A stretch of DNA of 14,942 nucleotides from Bog-756 sp035531955 (lineage in GTDB: Bacteria; Actinomycetota; Acidimicrobiia; Acidimicrobiales; RAAP-2). Shown here in pieces: positions 5,483-12,678 of the stretch. Each line of letters begins with the position of its first letter. The stretch's first letter is position 1. The notes beneath the pieces are model-generated. The model had not been told where the DNA came from. It worked only from the letters and a program-made list of their open reading frames with translations, and did not search any database. The stretch covers positions 1 to 14,942 of the forward strand of contig DATKRZ010000089.1 of assembly GCA_035531955.1 (NCBI GenBank). The letters are read 5' to 3'. The position numbers and the translations under genes are program-made.

Positions 5483-5902
5483 CTAGGCGACCGAGGCCAG
5501 GCCTTCGGTGAACCGCCCCGCGTGGCTCTTCTCCGCACGGGCCAGGGTCTCGAACCATTCAGCGATCTCGTCGAATCCCTCGTCACGGGCGGTCCGGGCG
5601 AACCCCGGGTACATCTCCGAGTACTCGTAGGTCTCACCTTCGACGGCCGACTTCAGATTGTCCTCGGTCGGGCCCACGGGAACGCCGGTGACCGGGTCGC
5701 CGACCTCTCGCAGGAAGTCGAAGTGGCCGAACGCGTGCCCGGTCTCGCCTTCCGCCACGGAGCGGAACAGGGCGGCGACATCGGGATAACCCTCGACGTC
5801 GGCCTTCTGGGCGAAGTAGAGGTAGCGACGATTGGCCTGGCTCTCCCCGGCGAACGCCACCTTCAGGTTTCCCTCTGTCTTGCTGTCTTTCAGTGCTGGC
5901 AC
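5483..5902 (-). CDS. Rubrerythrin family protein without rubredoxin domain (erythrin-type)
   Basis: This diiron four-helix-bundle protein is expected to reduce hydrogen peroxide. The 139 residues contain the ligand pattern of rubrerythrin: E20 (AGESQANRRY), E53 and H56 (EGETGHA), E90 and E93 (EGETYEYSEMYPGF), and E124 and H127 (EKSHAGRF). The C-terminal rubredoxin [Fe(SCys)4] domain of classical rubrerythrin is missing and there are no cysteines at all, so electrons must come from a separate partner. The GTG start at 5902 is preceded by AAAGGAACACC. It lies 64 bases after the Fur-family regulator on the same strand, which suggests an operon under that regulator. The tail (FTEGLASVA) shows no encapsulin loading motif, although rubrerythrin-like proteins are encapsulin cargo in some bacteria. 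Confidence 0.93.
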   Translation of the reverse strand: MPALKDSKTEGNLKVAFAGESQANRRYLYFAQKADVEGYPDVAALFRSVAEGETGHAFGHFDFLREVGDPVTGVPVGPTEDNLKSAVEGETYEYSEMYPGFARTARDEGFDEIAEWFETLARAEKSHAGRFTEGLASVA

Positions 5903-5966
5903 GGTGTTCCTTTCATCGCTGTGTCTGGTTCTTCATGGTTGTGACCTTGTGTTCAATGCTCGTCCT

Positions 5967-6428
5967 TCATGTTTGTACCTGCGTCACCGAGGCCCGCCGA
6001 CCACGTACCTCGGGCTGGCACTCGGGGCACAGCCCACGAAAGACGATCTCGGCCGAGCCCACCTGGTAGCCCAGGTCGGCACCTTCGGGAACCCGCAGCT
6101 CGGGGAACGAGGCCGCGAGATCGCGAACCCGACCGCACTGACGGCAGACCAGGTGGTGGTGCGGGTCATCCACATTGGGGTCGAACCGGGTCATGCCGGT
6201 GCCGACGTCGAGTGGGACGATCTCCCCCAACTCCGCCAGATCGTAGAGGGTCTGGTAGACCGTCTTGAGCGAGATGGTCTCCATCTCCCGGCTGGCCAGG
6301 GCGTGGACCGACTCGGCCGACGGATGGGTGACATCACCTTGCAGCACCCTGAAGATACACAGGCGCTGCGCGGTGACCTTCCGGCCGGTGGACCGGAACA
6401 ACTCGGTCAACTCCTCGGGCGTCCTCAT
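5967..6428 (-). CDS. Fur-family metalloregulator, PerR-like
   Basis: This is a dimeric winged-helix repressor that senses metal or peroxide. The 153 residues show the N-terminal helix EELTELFRSTGRKVTAQRL, a recognition helix in ISLKTVYQTLYDLAELGEI (52-70), and the dimerisation/metal domain. The structural zinc site is two CxxC pairs, C95/C98 (CRQC) and C134/C137 (CPEC). The regulatory-site candidates are H35, D83 in RFD, and H90-H92. At the RF-D/E position PerR proteins carry Asp and classical Fur usually Glu, so a peroxide sensor is favoured. Rubrerythrin as the next gene supports this. The gene appears leaderless, because a TATGAT hexamer ends nine bases before the ATG. A perfect inverted repeat upstream is probably its operator. 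A ferric-uptake or zinc-type role is not excluded. Confidence 0.9.
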   Translation of the reverse strand: MRTPEELTELFRSTGRKVTAQRLCIFRVLQGDVTHPSAESVHALASREMETISLKTVYQTLYDLAELGEIVPLDVGTGMTRFDPNVDDPHHHLVCRQCGRVRDLAASFPELRVPEGADLGYQVGSAEIVFRGLCPECQPEVRGRRASVTQVQT

Positions 6429-6436
6429 CCTCGACC

Positions 6437-6466
6437 ATCATATCACCAATGATTGTTTTTCAACAA
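6437..6466 (-). promoter_or_regulatory. Promoter of the Fur/PerR-rubrerythrin operon
   Basis: On the minus strand a TATGAT -10 box (6442-6437) is preceded by TTGTTG at an 18-base spacing (6466-6461), or alternatively by TTGAAA at 15 bases (6463-6458). The predicted transcription start lies at about 6430-6429 and the ATG at 6428, which implies a leaderless or nearly leaderless message. The -35 elements lie inside the inverted repeat, so a protein bound there would block RNA polymerase. Confidence 0.55.
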
Positions 6467-6472
6467 TCATTG
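6447..6472. promoter_or_regulatory. Perfect inverted repeat, candidate Fur/PerR operator
   Basis: The arms CAATGATTGTT (6447-6457) and AACAATCATTG (6462-6472) are perfectly complementary around a 4-base spacer. The site is AT-rich in a very GC-rich window. Each outer half is itself a near-palindrome (CAAT-G-ATTG and CAAT-C-ATTG) with centres 17 bases apart. It lies between the divergent regulator and glpD genes and covers the promoter elements of both. AT-rich dyads of this kind in front of a fur-type gene commonly mark autoregulation. Confidence 0.7.
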
Positions 6473-6480
6473 TAGATAAT
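6453..6480 (+). promoter_or_regulatory. Candidate divergent promoter toward glpD
   Basis: TTGTTT (6453-6458) and GATAAT (6475-6480) are separated by 16 bases and point toward glpD. The -35 lies inside the inverted repeat and the -10 just beyond it. The message would start near 6487 and leave about 170 bases of leader before the ATG at 6655, unless translation begins at the in-frame GTG at 6484. Confidence 0.4.
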
Positions 6481-6654
6481 GGAGTGACCGGTCGACAGTG
6501 CCGGCGATCGCGGGGAGTGGGTGCCGCAGGCTGCCGGCGGTCGGTGCCGAAGGGCGCAGGCGGTCGGACGGTGCGGGGAAGGGCGGTCGGTCGGGGGTCG
6601 GGCAGAGGAGTTGCAGCGACCGGGGGGTGCGGCCAGCTGTGGCAGGCTTTGGCG

Positions 6655-8448
6655 ATGCCGAACGGTGCCCGCGTCGCCACGCCGAGCGCAGGGCGCTTCC
6701 ACCGGGCGGACGCCCTGGCCCGTCTGGCCGAAGAGCAGTTCGACGTGCTGGTCATCGGGGGGGGTATCACCGGCGCCGGCGTGGCCCTCGACGCCGCCAG
6801 TCGAGGCCTGCGGACGGCGCTGGTGGAGAGGGACGACTTCGCGTCGGGAACCTCGTCGAAGTCGTCCAAATTGATCCACGGCGGGCTCCGCTATCTCCAA
6901 CAGCGCGAGTACCGGCTGGTCTACGAGAACCTGGCCGAGCGCCAGCGGCTGCTCGACAACGCCCCCCACCTGGTGTCGCCGCTCCCCTTCCTCATCCCCC
7001 TCTTCGGACGCGGGGGCGTGGTCAACCGCAGTGTCGCCCGCATCTACCGCAGCGCCCTGTGGCTCTACGACCTGACCGGGGGGATGCGCATCGGCAGGCG
7101 CCACGAGAAGGTGACCCGGGAGCAGGCATTGGCCCACATGCCGACCCTCGACGCCGACCACCTGGTGGCGGGCTTCCTCTACTGGGACGCCAGCGCCGAC
7201 GATGCCCGGCTCACCCTGGCCGTGGTCCGGACCGCTGTCCTCGACCACGGGGCCGTGGCCGCCAACCATACGCCGGCCGTAGCGCTCACCTCCGACGCAG
7301 GGGGCAGGGTCCTGGGAGTCCGGGTGGCACCGGACGGAATGGCGCCGTTCGAGATCCGCGCCTCCGTGGTGGTGAACGCCGCCGGCGTGTGGTCAGACGA
7401 GGTGCGGAGCCTGGACGAAGGCCACAACCCCCACTCGATACGCCCGGCCAAGGGCATCCACATCACCGTCCCCAATCGGGTGTTCCCCTGCGACATCGCC
7501 GCGGTCATACCGGTCAGGGAGGACCACCGGTCGATCTTCGTGGTGTCGTGGGGGGACCAGGTCTACCTCGGCACCACCGACACCGAGTGGGACGGACCCC
7601 TCGACGATCCGAGCTGCCTGCCCGAGGACATCGACTACATCCTCGCCGCCGCCAACGCCGTCACCACCAGACCCATCGGACGCACCGACATCACCGGGCT
7701 CTGGACCGGCTTGCGTCCCCTGTTGGCGCCGGTCGAGGGGCGACACGCGCCGAGCGAGCGCACCGCGGACCTGTCCCGCCGCCATACCGTCCGCACGTCC
7801 GACCGGGGCATGGTGACGGTCACCGGCGGAAAGCTGACCACCTACCGGAAGATGGCCCAGGACACCGTCGATGCGGTGTGCAAGGTCCTCGGGCGACGGA
7901 CGACCCCCTGCGTGACCAAGAACCTGCGGCTCCGGGGTGCCGGTGAGGGCCCGCACGCGCCGGCCCGGGCTGGGGGGATCGATCCCGACGGCCCGGCGCA
8001 CCTGGCCGGAGGTGCAGCCACCCTGGCCCGACACCTGGCCGGCCGCTACGGCACCGAGACCCCCGATGTCCTGGCCCTCGCCCATGGTCACCCGGAGCTC
8101 CTCGACCCGCTGGTCCCCGGGCTCCAGTACCTGAGGGCCGAGGCGCTCTATGCGGTGCGCGAGGAGATGGCGTGCTCGGTGTCCGACGTCCTCGACCGGC
8201 GCACGCGGGCCTCACTCCGGGATGCCCGGGGGGCGGCCGGCGCCGCCGCGGCAGTAGCGACCCTCATCGGCCCCGAGCTCGGATGGGACAGTGGTCGCAT
8301 CGATTCCGAGGCCACCGCCTACGGCGATTCACTGCGCTCCAAGCTGACCCGGGCAGGGCTCGACCCCGTTCCGGCCGCGGGCGACCGAACCTCCGAGGGC
8401 ACCGACGGGGCGGCGGGCACTTCCGCACGGGCATCGGAGCCCGGGTGA
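6655..8448 (+). CDS. glpD: Glycerol-3-phosphate dehydrogenase (FAD-dependent)
   Basis: This flavoenzyme oxidises sn-glycerol-3-phosphate to dihydroxyacetone phosphate at the membrane and passes electrons to the quinone pool. The 597-residue product has the FAD dinucleotide fold FDVLVIGGGITGAGVALDAA (29-48, with GxGxxG). LVERDDFASGTSSKSSKLIH then leads into the GGLRYL signature. NAAGVWSDEVR, RPAKGIHITVP, WGDQVYLGTTDTEWDGP, TGLWTGLRPLLAP and the terminal-domain motif VTGGKLTTYRKMAQDTVDAV follow. The C-terminal 30 residues are disordered-looking Gly/Ala/Ser-rich sequence. The ATG at 6655 gives the normal family N-terminus but lacks a clear ribosome binding site. An in-frame GTG at 6484 would add 57 Arg/Gly-rich residues and is less likely. 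The stop overlaps the next gene's GTG. Confidence 0.95.
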   Translation: MPNGARVATPSAGRFHRADALARLAEEQFDVLVIGGGITGAGVALDAASRGLRTALVERDDFASGTSSKSSKLIHGGLRYLQQREYRLVYENLAERQRLLDNAPHLVSPLPFLIPLFGRGGVVNRSVARIYRSALWLYDLTGGMRIGRRHEKVTREQALAHMPTLDADHLVAGFLYWDASADDARLTLAVVRTAVLDHGAVAANHTPAVALTSDAGGRVLGVRVAPDGMAPFEIRASVVVNAAGVWSDEVRSLDEGHNPHSIRPAKGIHITVPNRVFPCDIAAVIPVREDHRSIFVVSWGDQVYLGTTDTEWDGPLDDPSCLPEDIDYILAAANAVTTRPIGRTDITGLWTGLRPLLAPVEGRHAPSERTADLSRRHTVRTSDRGMVTVTGGKLTTYRKMAQDTVDAVCKVLGRRTTPCVTKNLRLRGAGEGPHAPARAGGIDPDGPAHLAGGAATLARHLAGRYGTETPDVLALAHGHPELLDPLVPGLQYLRAEALYAVREEMACSVSDVLDRRTRASLRDARGAAGAAAAVATLIGPELGWDSGRIDSEATAYGDSLRSKLTRAGLDPVPAAGDRTSEGTDGAAGTSARASEPG

Positions 8449-9998
8449 CCGAACCGACGCCGGTGACGTCGATCGATGCCGGACCGGCCGGGATCGTCGA
8501 TCACCTCGACGGTGATCGGGTGGTCGTCGACGAAGCCCTCCGGCGACAGCTGGCCGAGGTGTGCGCCGAGGTCTCCGTCGACGACCTGGACCGGGCCGAA
8601 GCCGGCCGGGACTGGTGGCCGCTGGCCATCGGCTGGGCTGCCGACGGGGAGGTCCCGGCCCGACCGGCCGTCGTGGCCCGCCCCACCGACACCGATCAGG
8701 TGGCCGCGGTGCTGGCCCTGTGCAACAGCGCCCGTGTGCCGGTGACCGCTGCCGGCGGCCGCAGCGGCGTGTGCGGCGCATCCGTCCCGGTGTTCGGCGG
8801 CGTCTCGCTCGACCTGTGCCGACTGGCCGGCATCGCCGCCGTCGACTCCGACTCGCTGGTCGCCGACCTGCGGGCGGGCACGTTCGGACCGGACGTGGAG
8901 GCGGGGCTCCGCGACGGCCACGGGCTCACCCTCGGGCACTGGCCACAGTCGATGGACCTGTCGACGGTCGGCGGGTGGCTGGCCTGTCGTGGGGCCGGCC
9001 AGTACTCCAATCGATACGGGAAGATCGAGGACATGGTCACCGGCCTGGAGGTGGTCCTGGCCGACGGCACCGTGGTCCGGACCGGCGGTCACGGGCCACG
9101 GTCGGCGACCGGCCCCGATCTCACCCAGCTGTTCGTGGGCAGTGAGGGCACCCTCGGGGTGATCACCGAGGGCCGGTTCCGGGTGCACCCGGTGCCCGGG
9201 GCCGAGGATCGCCGCGCCTTCGGGTTCCGATCGTTCGCCGAAGGCCTCGATGCGTGCCGCCGGATCCTGCGGCGGGGGGCCACCCCGGCGGTGCTGCGCC
9301 TCTACGACGAGACCGAGTCGGGCCGTTCCTTCGACCATTCCGAGACCAATGCACTGATCGTCCTCGATGAGGCCGACCCTGGCCTGGTCGAGGCCACGAT
9401 GGCTGTGGTCGACCAGGAGTGTGGCTCCGCCGACCCGCTCGACGCCGGGTTGGTCGAGCGTTGGCTGGGACACCGAAACGACGTCTCCGCCCTCGCCCCC
9501 CTGTGGCGGTCCGGAATCGTGGTCGACACGGTCGAGGTGTCGGCGCGCTGGAGTGTCCTGCCCGGCCTCTACCGCTCGGTGCTCGATGCCCTGACCGGCG
9601 TGGAGGGCACCCTGGCCGCCTCGTCGCACCAGTCCCACGCCTACACCGACGGGGCCTGCCTGTACTTCACGTTCGCCGGTCGCCCGCCGGTGGAGGAAGG
9701 TTCGACGGACAGCCCCGCGGGACGGGACGGTTCGGCGGCGGCCGCGGGCCACCGGGACTGGGTCGACCGCTACTACCGGCGGGCCTGGGACGAGGTCACC
9801 CGGGCGACCATGGCCGCCGGAGGGGCCATCAGCCACCACCACGGTATCGGCATCAACCGGTCGCGCTTCCTCGCCGGCGCACTCGGGACCGGCTTCGGCG
9901 TGCTCACTGCGGTCAAGGGGGCGCTGGATCCCAACGGCATCCTCAACCCGGGCAAGCTCGGCCTGGCCGGTCCCTACGGCGCGGTGCCCTGGCCGTGA
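8445..9998 (+). CDS. FAD-binding oxidoreductase, alkyldihydroxyacetonephosphate synthase-like
   Basis: The protein belongs to the vanillyl-alcohol-oxidase/AGPS flavoprotein superfamily. The 517 residues contain a PCMH-type FAD domain: RPTDTDQVAAVLALCN (79-94), GGRSGVCGASVP (104-115), GAGQYSNRYGKIEDMVTG (183-200), GPRSATGPDLTQLFVGSEGT (217-236) and LGVITEG. The C-terminal cap domain contains SHHHGIG (463-469), the triple-His signature of alkyl-DHAP synthases, and DPNGILNPGKL (495-505). True AGPS exchanges the acyl chain of acyl-DHAP for a fatty alcohol to start ether lipids; bacterial relatives may instead oxidise hydroxy-acids or polyol phosphates. A Gly/Ser/Asp-rich insert at 413-436 interrupts the cap. 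The GTG start overlaps the glpD stop and the stop overlaps the kinase GTG. The three genes therefore likely act on one pathway. Confidence 0.88.
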   Translation: MTEPTPVTSIDAGPAGIVDHLDGDRVVVDEALRRQLAEVCAEVSVDDLDRAEAGRDWWPLAIGWAADGEVPARPAVVARPTDTDQVAAVLALCNSARVPVTAAGGRSGVCGASVPVFGGVSLDLCRLAGIAAVDSDSLVADLRAGTFGPDVEAGLRDGHGLTLGHWPQSMDLSTVGGWLACRGAGQYSNRYGKIEDMVTGLEVVLADGTVVRTGGHGPRSATGPDLTQLFVGSEGTLGVITEGRFRVHPVPGAEDRRAFGFRSFAEGLDACRRILRRGATPAVLRLYDETESGRSFDHSETNALIVLDEADPGLVEATMAVVDQECGSADPLDAGLVERWLGHRNDVSALAPLWRSGIVVDTVEVSARWSVLPGLYRSVLDALTGVEGTLAASSHQSHAYTDGACLYFTFAGRPPVEEGSTDSPAGRDGSAAAAGHRDWVDRYYRRAWDEVTRATMAAGGAISHHHGIGINRSRFLAGALGTGFGVLTAVKGALDPNGILNPGKLGLAGPYGAVPWP

Positions 9999-11464
9999 GC
10001 ATTCTGGTGGTGGACGTGGGAACGTCCGGCGTGCGGGGGGCGGTGGTGCGGCCCGACGGGGCCGTCGACCACATCCACCACGTTCCGGTCCTGCCCGAAA
10101 CCCCCTTCGCCGGCCTGGTGGAGTTCGATGGGGCGGCCATGGCCGAAGCCGTCGTCGAGGTGGCCTCGAAAAGCCTGGCCGACGGCGGTCCGGTGGCGGC
10201 GGTGGGCATCGCCAATCAGCGGGCATCGACTCTCGTGTGGGACCGGTCCACCGGCGTCCCGGTGGGGCCCGGCCTCGGGTGGCAGGACCTCCGCACGGTC
10301 GGCACCTGCCTCGAGCTCCAGGGCAAGGGGATCCGGGTGGCGCCGAACGCCTCGGCCACCAAGCTGGCTGCCATTCTCGACGTGGCCGACCCGGAACGAT
10401 CGCGGTCCGAGCGCGGCGAGCTCGCCTTCGGGACGGTGGACACCTGGGTGGCGTGGACCCTCTCGGCGGGCCAGCTCCACATCACCGATGCATCCAATGC
10501 CGGCGTCACCGGCCTCATCCACGGTGACGGCTCGGGATGGAGCCCGGAGGTACTGGCCGCCCTGCGCATCCCCGAAGCCGTGCTCCCGGCCATCGTCGAC
10601 TCCACCGGTGCCATGGGCACCGCACAGATCCTCGCCGGGCAACCGGTGATCGCCGGCATGGCCGGTGATCAGCAGGCCTCACTGATCGGTCAGGGGTGCA
10701 CCCGGCCGGGCCTGGCCAAGGCCACCTTCGGCACGGGGGGAATGCTCGACCAGTGCGTCGGCGCGCAGCGCCCGTCCCAGGCGGCCAGAGGGCCGGAGGG
10801 GACCATTCCGATCATCGCCTGGCGCCGACGGTCCCTGGTCACCTGGGGGATCGAAGCGATCATGCTGTCGGCCGGCACCTGTGTGGAGTGGCTCCGGGAC
10901 GACCTGGCCATCATCGAGACCGCATCCCAATCGGCCGATGTGGCCTCGCTCTGTGACGACACGGGCGACGTGTGGTTCGTACCGGCGCTCCTGGGCCTCG
11001 GCACTCCGGTATGGGATTTCGGGGCCCGGGGTACCTTCCTCGGGCTCACCCGCGGCAGTGGCCGGCCCGAGTTGGTGCGGGCGGTGCTGGAGGGGGTGGC
11101 CCATCGGGGCGCCGATCTCCTCGAAGCCGCCGAGGCGGACTCGGGCCTGTCCATCGGCGCGCTGCGGGTCGACGGCGGAATGTCGGCCAATCCGGTCTTC
11201 ACCCGGGCGTTGGCCGAGGCCTGCGGTCGACCGATCGAGATAGCCCCGGTGCTCGAAGCTACGACGCTCGGCGCCGCCTATCTGGCGGGGATGGCCGTCG
11301 GCACCTGGTCGGACGAGGACGACGTGGCTGCCACGTGGGCACCGAGGGAAGTGGTGCACCCGGCGAGGCCCGACGCCGAGCGGGAGGGACAGCGGGCCCG
11401 TTGGCTCGGGGCCCGGGCCAGGGCCGAGGCCACCATCCCCGAATTGTCCGCCCTCGACTTCTGA
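9995..11464 (+). CDS. FGGY-family carbohydrate kinase, glycerol-kinase-like with altered substrate pocket
   Basis: This ATP-dependent polyol or sugar kinase has an actin-like fold and 489 residues, close to GlpK length. Family motifs are the phosphate-1 loop VVDVGTSGVRG (5-15), NQRASTLVWDRSTGVPVGPG (74-93), GWQDLRT (95-101), the catalytic Asp in AGDQQASLIGQG (D225), FGTGGML (245-251) and RVDGGMSANP with LEATTLGAAYLAG near the end. The overall pattern is glycerol-kinase-like, but two glycerol contacts of E. coli GlpK (E84 in NQRET and Y135 in PYFS) are A77 and N118 here. D245 is kept as D225. A different, perhaps larger, glycerol derivative is more likely than glycerol. The GTG start overlaps the upstream stop. 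It is the last gene of the triad. Confidence 0.88.
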   Translation: MSILVVDVGTSGVRGAVVRPDGAVDHIHHVPVLPETPFAGLVEFDGAAMAEAVVEVASKSLADGGPVAAVGIANQRASTLVWDRSTGVPVGPGLGWQDLRTVGTCLELQGKGIRVAPNASATKLAAILDVADPERSRSERGELAFGTVDTWVAWTLSAGQLHITDASNAGVTGLIHGDGSGWSPEVLAALRIPEAVLPAIVDSTGAMGTAQILAGQPVIAGMAGDQQASLIGQGCTRPGLAKATFGTGGMLDQCVGAQRPSQAARGPEGTIPIIAWRRRSLVTWGIEAIMLSAGTCVEWLRDDLAIIETASQSADVASLCDDTGDVWFVPALLGLGTPVWDFGARGTFLGLTRGSGRPELVRAVLEGVAHRGADLLEAAEADSGLSIGALRVDGGMSANPVFTRALAEACGRPIEIAPVLEATTLGAAYLAGMAVGTWSDEDDVAATWAPREVVHPARPDAEREGQRARWLGARARAEATIPELSALDF

Positions 11465-11500
11465 GCCGTGCTCCCTCGACCCTGCTCGAAGCACCGTGCG

Positions 11501-11537
11501 CTCCGTCACCCACGGAGACGGTCACGTCCCGGTGACC
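11501..11537 (+). terminator. Two adjacent hairpins after the kinase gene
   Basis: CTCCGT-caccc-ACGGAG (11501-11517) and GGTCAC-gtcccg-GTGACC (11520-11537) are two perfect 6-bp stems placed back to back, beginning 36 bases after the FGGY kinase stop. They fit a U-less transcription terminator ending the glpD operon ahead of the moxR promoter. No T-run follows. Confidence 0.4.
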
Positions 11538-11583
11538 AGGGGAATCATCCGCTGACGGGCAGACCTGCGGACACCCGTGGGCA

Positions 11584-11613
11584 TTGTCTGGACACCCTGG
11601 CAACGCCTAGGGT
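11584..11613 (+). promoter_or_regulatory. Candidate promoter of the moxR operon
   Basis: TTGTCT (11584-11589) and TAGGGT (11608-11613) are separated by 18 bases and match a relaxed actinobacterial housekeeping pattern (TTGnnn and TAnnnT). The message would start near 11620 and have a leader of about 60 bases to the ATG at 11680. The rest of the 215-base gap holds the hairpins listed above and no gene. Confidence 0.4.
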
Positions 11614-11679
11614 GGGAGGATCACCACGCTCGGCGGTGACGTCGATCGGGCCGCGAATGCCGTGGAGGCAGGGGAACCC

Positions 11680-12678
11680 ATGAGTACCGACATCGGCATC
11701 GGAACAGCGGAGGCCGGATCGCCGATGGCCGTGGACCAGTTCCAGCGGGCCCTCGACGAGGCCGTCGCCGTGTCCCGGAACCTGCACGGTGCCCTCTCGG
11801 CCGTGCTCCTCGGGACTCCGAGGGCGGTCACCATCGCCGTGGTGGCGGCGATGTCGGGCAACCATCTGCTCATCGAAGACGTTCCCGGGGTGGGCAAGAC
11901 CGTCCTGGCCAGGGCGCTGGCCAGCGCACTCGGAGTCCAGCTCTCCCGGGTCCAGGGGCATCCCGACCTTCTGCCCTCCGACGTCACCGGCGTCACGGTC
12001 TTCTCGCCGGATTCCGGCACGTGGGAGTTCCGGCGGGGCCCGGTGTTCGGGCATGTCGTCCTGCTCGACGAGCTCAACCGGACGCCGCCTCGAACCCAGT
12101 CGGCCCTCCTCGAGGCCATGGAGGAGCAGCAGGTGTCGGTGGACGGCGAGTCGTGGCCCCTTCCCAGGCCCCATCTGGTGATCGGCACCCAGAACCCCGT
12201 CGGCCAGCTGGGCACCTATCCCCTGGTCGAGAGTCAACTCGACCGCTTCGGGCTCTCCACCTCCATCGGCTATCCGGATGCGGAGGTGGAAACCCGGCTG
12301 GTGCTCCACAACGGAGGCCGCTACGCCCTCGACACGCTGGTCCCGGTGTCCGACCCCCTCCAGTGGGAACGGGTGATCAACACGACGGCCACCGTTCACG
12401 TCGTCACCGCCGTGGCCGAGTACGCGGTGGCGCTGGTCAGAGCCACCCGGGCGGCCGGGACCGTGCGCCTGGGAGCCAGTCCCCGAGCGGCCATCTCGCT
12501 CATCCGCAGCGCCCAGGCCTATGCCGTCCTGACCGGGCGCGCCTACGTCACTCCCCAGGACATCCAGGCCGTGGCCGTGGCCTGCCTCTCCCACCGGTTG
12601 ATCGCCGAGGGAAGCGGCGGTGACGGCCCGGACCTGGTCGGTCGGATCATCACCGAGATGCCCGCCCCCACGACGTGA
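11680..12678 (+). CDS. MoxR-family AAA+ ATPase
   Basis: This cytosolic AAA+ ATPase is thought to act as a chaperone-like remodeller with von Willebrand/DUF58 partners. The 332-residue protein has Walker A EDVPGVGKT (66-74), FSPDSGTWEFRRGPVFGHVVLLDELNR around Walker B (D130/E131), the MoxR signature TPPRTQSALLEAMEEQQV (135-152), sensor 1 IGTQNP (168-173) and YPLVESQLDRF (180-190). The lid domain LGASPRAAISLIRSAQAYA lies near the end. The ATG at 11680 is chosen because GGCAGGGGAA lies just before it; a GTG six codons upstream is possible. The GTG of the DUF58 gene overlaps its stop, the usual order for this conserved operon. Confidence 0.95.
   Translation: MSTDIGIGTAEAGSPMAVDQFQRALDEAVAVSRNLHGALSAVLLGTPRAVTIAVVAAMSGNHLLIEDVPGVGKTVLARALASALGVQLSRVQGHPDLLPSDVTGVTVFSPDSGTWEFRRGPVFGHVVLLDELNRTPPRTQSALLEAMEEQQVSVDGESWPLPRPHLVIGTQNPVGQLGTYPLVESQLDRFGLSTSIGYPDAEVETRLVLHNGGRYALDTLVPVSDPLQWERVINTTATVHVVTAVAEYAVALVRATRAAGTVRLGASPRAAISLIRSAQAYAVLTGRAYVTPQDIQAVAVACLSHRLIAEGSGGDGPDLVGRIITEMPAPTT

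Noticed and set aside
5483..5902. Rubrerythrin as a second encapsulin cargo
   Set aside because: Rubrerythrin-like cargo exist in other systems, but this C-terminus (FTEGLASVA) has no L-G-I-G-x-L-type tag and the gene is in a different, opposite-strand operon.
6484..6654. Upstream GTG start for GlpD giving 57 extra residues
   Set aside because: The extra residues are Arg/Gly-rich low complexity and the family N-terminus fits the ATG at 6655. It is not fully excluded, because neither start has a clear ribosome binding site.
8319..10226. Long minus-strand open frame (635 codons) opposite the flavoprotein and kinase genes
   Set aside because: It is antisense to two well-supported genes, has biased Gly/Arg/His/Pro composition and shows no recognisable domain; such shadow frames are expected at this GC content.
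9995..11464. Naming the kinase glpK
   Set aside because: Glycerol-contact residues equivalent to E84 and Y135 are replaced, so a firm glycerol kinase name is not supported.
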